A program made the translations under genes and the position numbers. Source: Sediminibacter sp. Hel_I_10 (GTDB taxonomy: Bacteria > Bacteroidota > Bacteroidia > Flavobacteriales > Flavobacteriaceae). Taken from it: a DNA stretch of 64,000 bases. Location: assembly GCF_000688335.1 (NCBI RefSeq), contig NZ_JHZX01000001.1, forward strand, positions 310,001 to 374,000. The letters run 5' to 3'. The notes under the pieces are model-generated. The model was given only the letters and a program-made list of their open reading frames with translations, was not told the DNA's origin and made no database searches. Below are positions 62,946 through 64,000 of this stretch, piece by piece. Positions within the stretch are counted from its first letter, which is position 1, and each line of letters opens with the position of its first letter.

Positions 62946-63422
62946 TTAAGACGATTTATCAACGGTTATAAGATTTGATTTTTGAAAACCAAGTATCAAA
63001 AATACAGCTGCCATAATTGCAACGCCAATCCGTACCCAATGAAAAAACACCCAACCTTGCAATTTGCTGGTCGCTTCAGCAGCGCTATACTTTAATTCCA
63101 TAAAATCAAAATTCATAGGCAAGTGATATACAGCGGTTTGAATTATCGTCAAAAGCAAACCTAAAAAGGCATAAAGGTAATAGCGTTTGGCCTCCTTATT
63201 GTCTTTGGTCAAAATAACGAGCGATAAAGTTGCCAAAAATCCTGGCATTAGTGTTACAGCAGTTGGACCCAATAATAGCGGAAAATCAACCTTGAAGGTT
63301 TCCATAAACGTAATCGGATCTAATGATTGCCAATGGACACAGTGACTCAATCCAATAGTTATCATATTTCCTACGAAAGCAGCTGATGCTATGATGGCTA
63401 TAAAAGGCAGAATTTTTTTCAT
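62946..63422 (-). CDS. DUF1772 family membrane protein
   Basis: 158 residues with four membrane helices (about 5-25, 47-70, 83-103, 126-146). The middle contains LTIIQTAVYHLPMN and WVFFHWVRIGVAIMAA, which match DUF1772, a family related to anthrone oxygenase-like membrane enzymes. The function is unproven. It begins 7 bp after the partial hydrolase gene at the right edge and so belongs to the same operon. Confidence 0.8.
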   Translation of the reverse strand: MKKILPFIAIIASAAFVGNMITIGLSHCVHWQSLDPITFMETFKVDFPLLLGPTAVTLMPGFLATLSLVILTKDNKEAKRYYLYAFLGLLLTIIQTAVYHLPMNFDFMELKYSAAEATSKLQGWVFFHWVRIGVAIMAAVFLILGFQKSNLITVDKSS

Positions 63423-63429
63423 TCCTATA

Positions 63430-64000
63430 TTAGAGATTTTCGTACCATTTGTTAAATTCTTCGCCCATCTGTTTGGGATGACTCTCGGTCAAAAAGTGTT
63501 TGCCTTTTCCTAAATAGACTTCGGTGTAATTTTTAAAGTTTTCTCGTGCATATTCAACAGCTTCTTTTTGGTTGATAAGGCCTCTTTTCGCATAAAAATA
63601 TAAGATAGGCGTTTCGGTTTTTTTCATCCCTTCAGCGATTGTATTTAGAAGTTGTTCAAAATCACTATCGCCTTTTCCCTTATTCTTTGGTAATGAGCCT
63701 GGGTCTGGGCCGTTAACCATCGCGTATCGGCGTTCTTTCTCATCCCAAGGTTTGGTGTAATTGTCTTTTATTTCTTTAGATAACTTGCGACCTGTAAAGA
63801 AATTAACTGCTAAATTTTTCCCAGCAAAATTCTTTTTGACCATCCATCTTTCAGCACGTTGTGGTCTGCTGATGAGTTTTGTGAATAATTTCATAGTAAG
63901 TGGAAACTGATTATAAAAATAATCAGCCGGCATAAATGGCGCTTCAAAGAGCGCAATTGCCTTCACGTTATCAGGCTGTCGCATCACATAGAGCATCCCC
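63430..64000 (-). CDS. Alpha/beta hydrolase (haloalkane dehalogenase-like), C-terminal part
   Basis: The frame stays open to the right edge, so the amino end with the catalytic elbow is missing; 190 codons are in view. The visible part has the helical cap region (ALFEAPFMPADYFYNQFPLT, RRYAMVNGPDPGSLPKNKG) and the C-terminal core with TPILYFYAKRGLIN, the catalytic histidine in GKGKHFLTESHP and the end MGEEFNKWYENL. This is the haloalkane dehalogenase/epoxide hydrolase-like subfamily, whose members mostly act as esterases, epoxide hydrolases or dehalogenases. Lies 7 bp before the DUF1772 gene. Confidence 0.85.
   Translation of the reverse strand, partial: GMLYVMRQPDNVKAIALFEAPFMPADYFYNQFPLTMKLFTKLISRPQRAERWMVKKNFAGKNLAVNFFTGRKLSKEIKDNYTKPWDEKERRYAMVNGPDPGSLPKNKGKGDSDFEQLLNTIAEGMKKTETPILYFYAKRGLINQKEAVEYARENFKNYTEVYLGKGKHFLTESHPKQMGEEFNKWYENL

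Overview
The window is chromosomal DNA from a Bacteroidota bacterium, most likely a marine or cold-water member of the Flavobacteriaceae. The evidence is AT-rich spacers, type IX secretion sorting domains (type A at 28105-29220, type B at 40275-43529), several Bacteroidota-type -7 promoter boxes (TAnnTTTG), tandem FtsX-type permeases with an NtrC-like regulator, and many short secreted proteins and lipoproteins. No tRNA, rRNA, CRISPR array or replication origin was found.

Left part (1-10550): a MacB/FtsX-type ABC transporter locus on the minus strand (adaptor, ATPase, three permeases, the last cut by the window edge). Divergent from it is a two-component pair, an NtrC-like regulator and a membrane histidine kinase, that probably controls it.

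Accessory part (10551-32430): small, mostly minus-strand genes of unknown function, separated by imperfect ~110-135 bp repeats with inverted-repeat arms and a variable central hairpin. The best copies have outer boxes ending in AAC and starting with GTT, as integron attC sites do, so I read this as a decayed cassette array without an integrase in view. An IS110-family element (16091-17308) sits inside one of these repeats. A second, truncated and inverted copy of its non-coding left end lies at 10686-10833 beside another repeat, and a hairpin in the two copies differs in sequence but stays paired, which suggests a structured (bridge) RNA. The region also holds an S41 protease, a K+/H+ antiporter, a PAS histidine kinase and a broken PIN-domain toxin-like pair.

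Middle part (32433-50868): katG, a response regulator followed by a very large multi-PAS histidine kinase, a 1084-residue type IX secreted protein, a FUSC-family membrane protein, and a three-gene operon (ankyrin protein, DUF2271 protein, PepSY/flavodoxin/FNR reductase) that looks like ferric-siderophore reduction.

Right part (51228-64000), all minus strand. The most interesting locus is a tight operon of a phosphoesterase/outer-membrane barrel fusion, a membrane class III nucleotide cyclase and an HD-domain protein fused to a Pycsar-type membrane effector (PycTM). It resembles a Pycsar anti-phage or cyclic-nucleotide signalling unit with extra parts. Upstream is a block of short-chain dehydrogenases, alpha/beta hydrolases, small membrane proteins and an ECF sigma factor.
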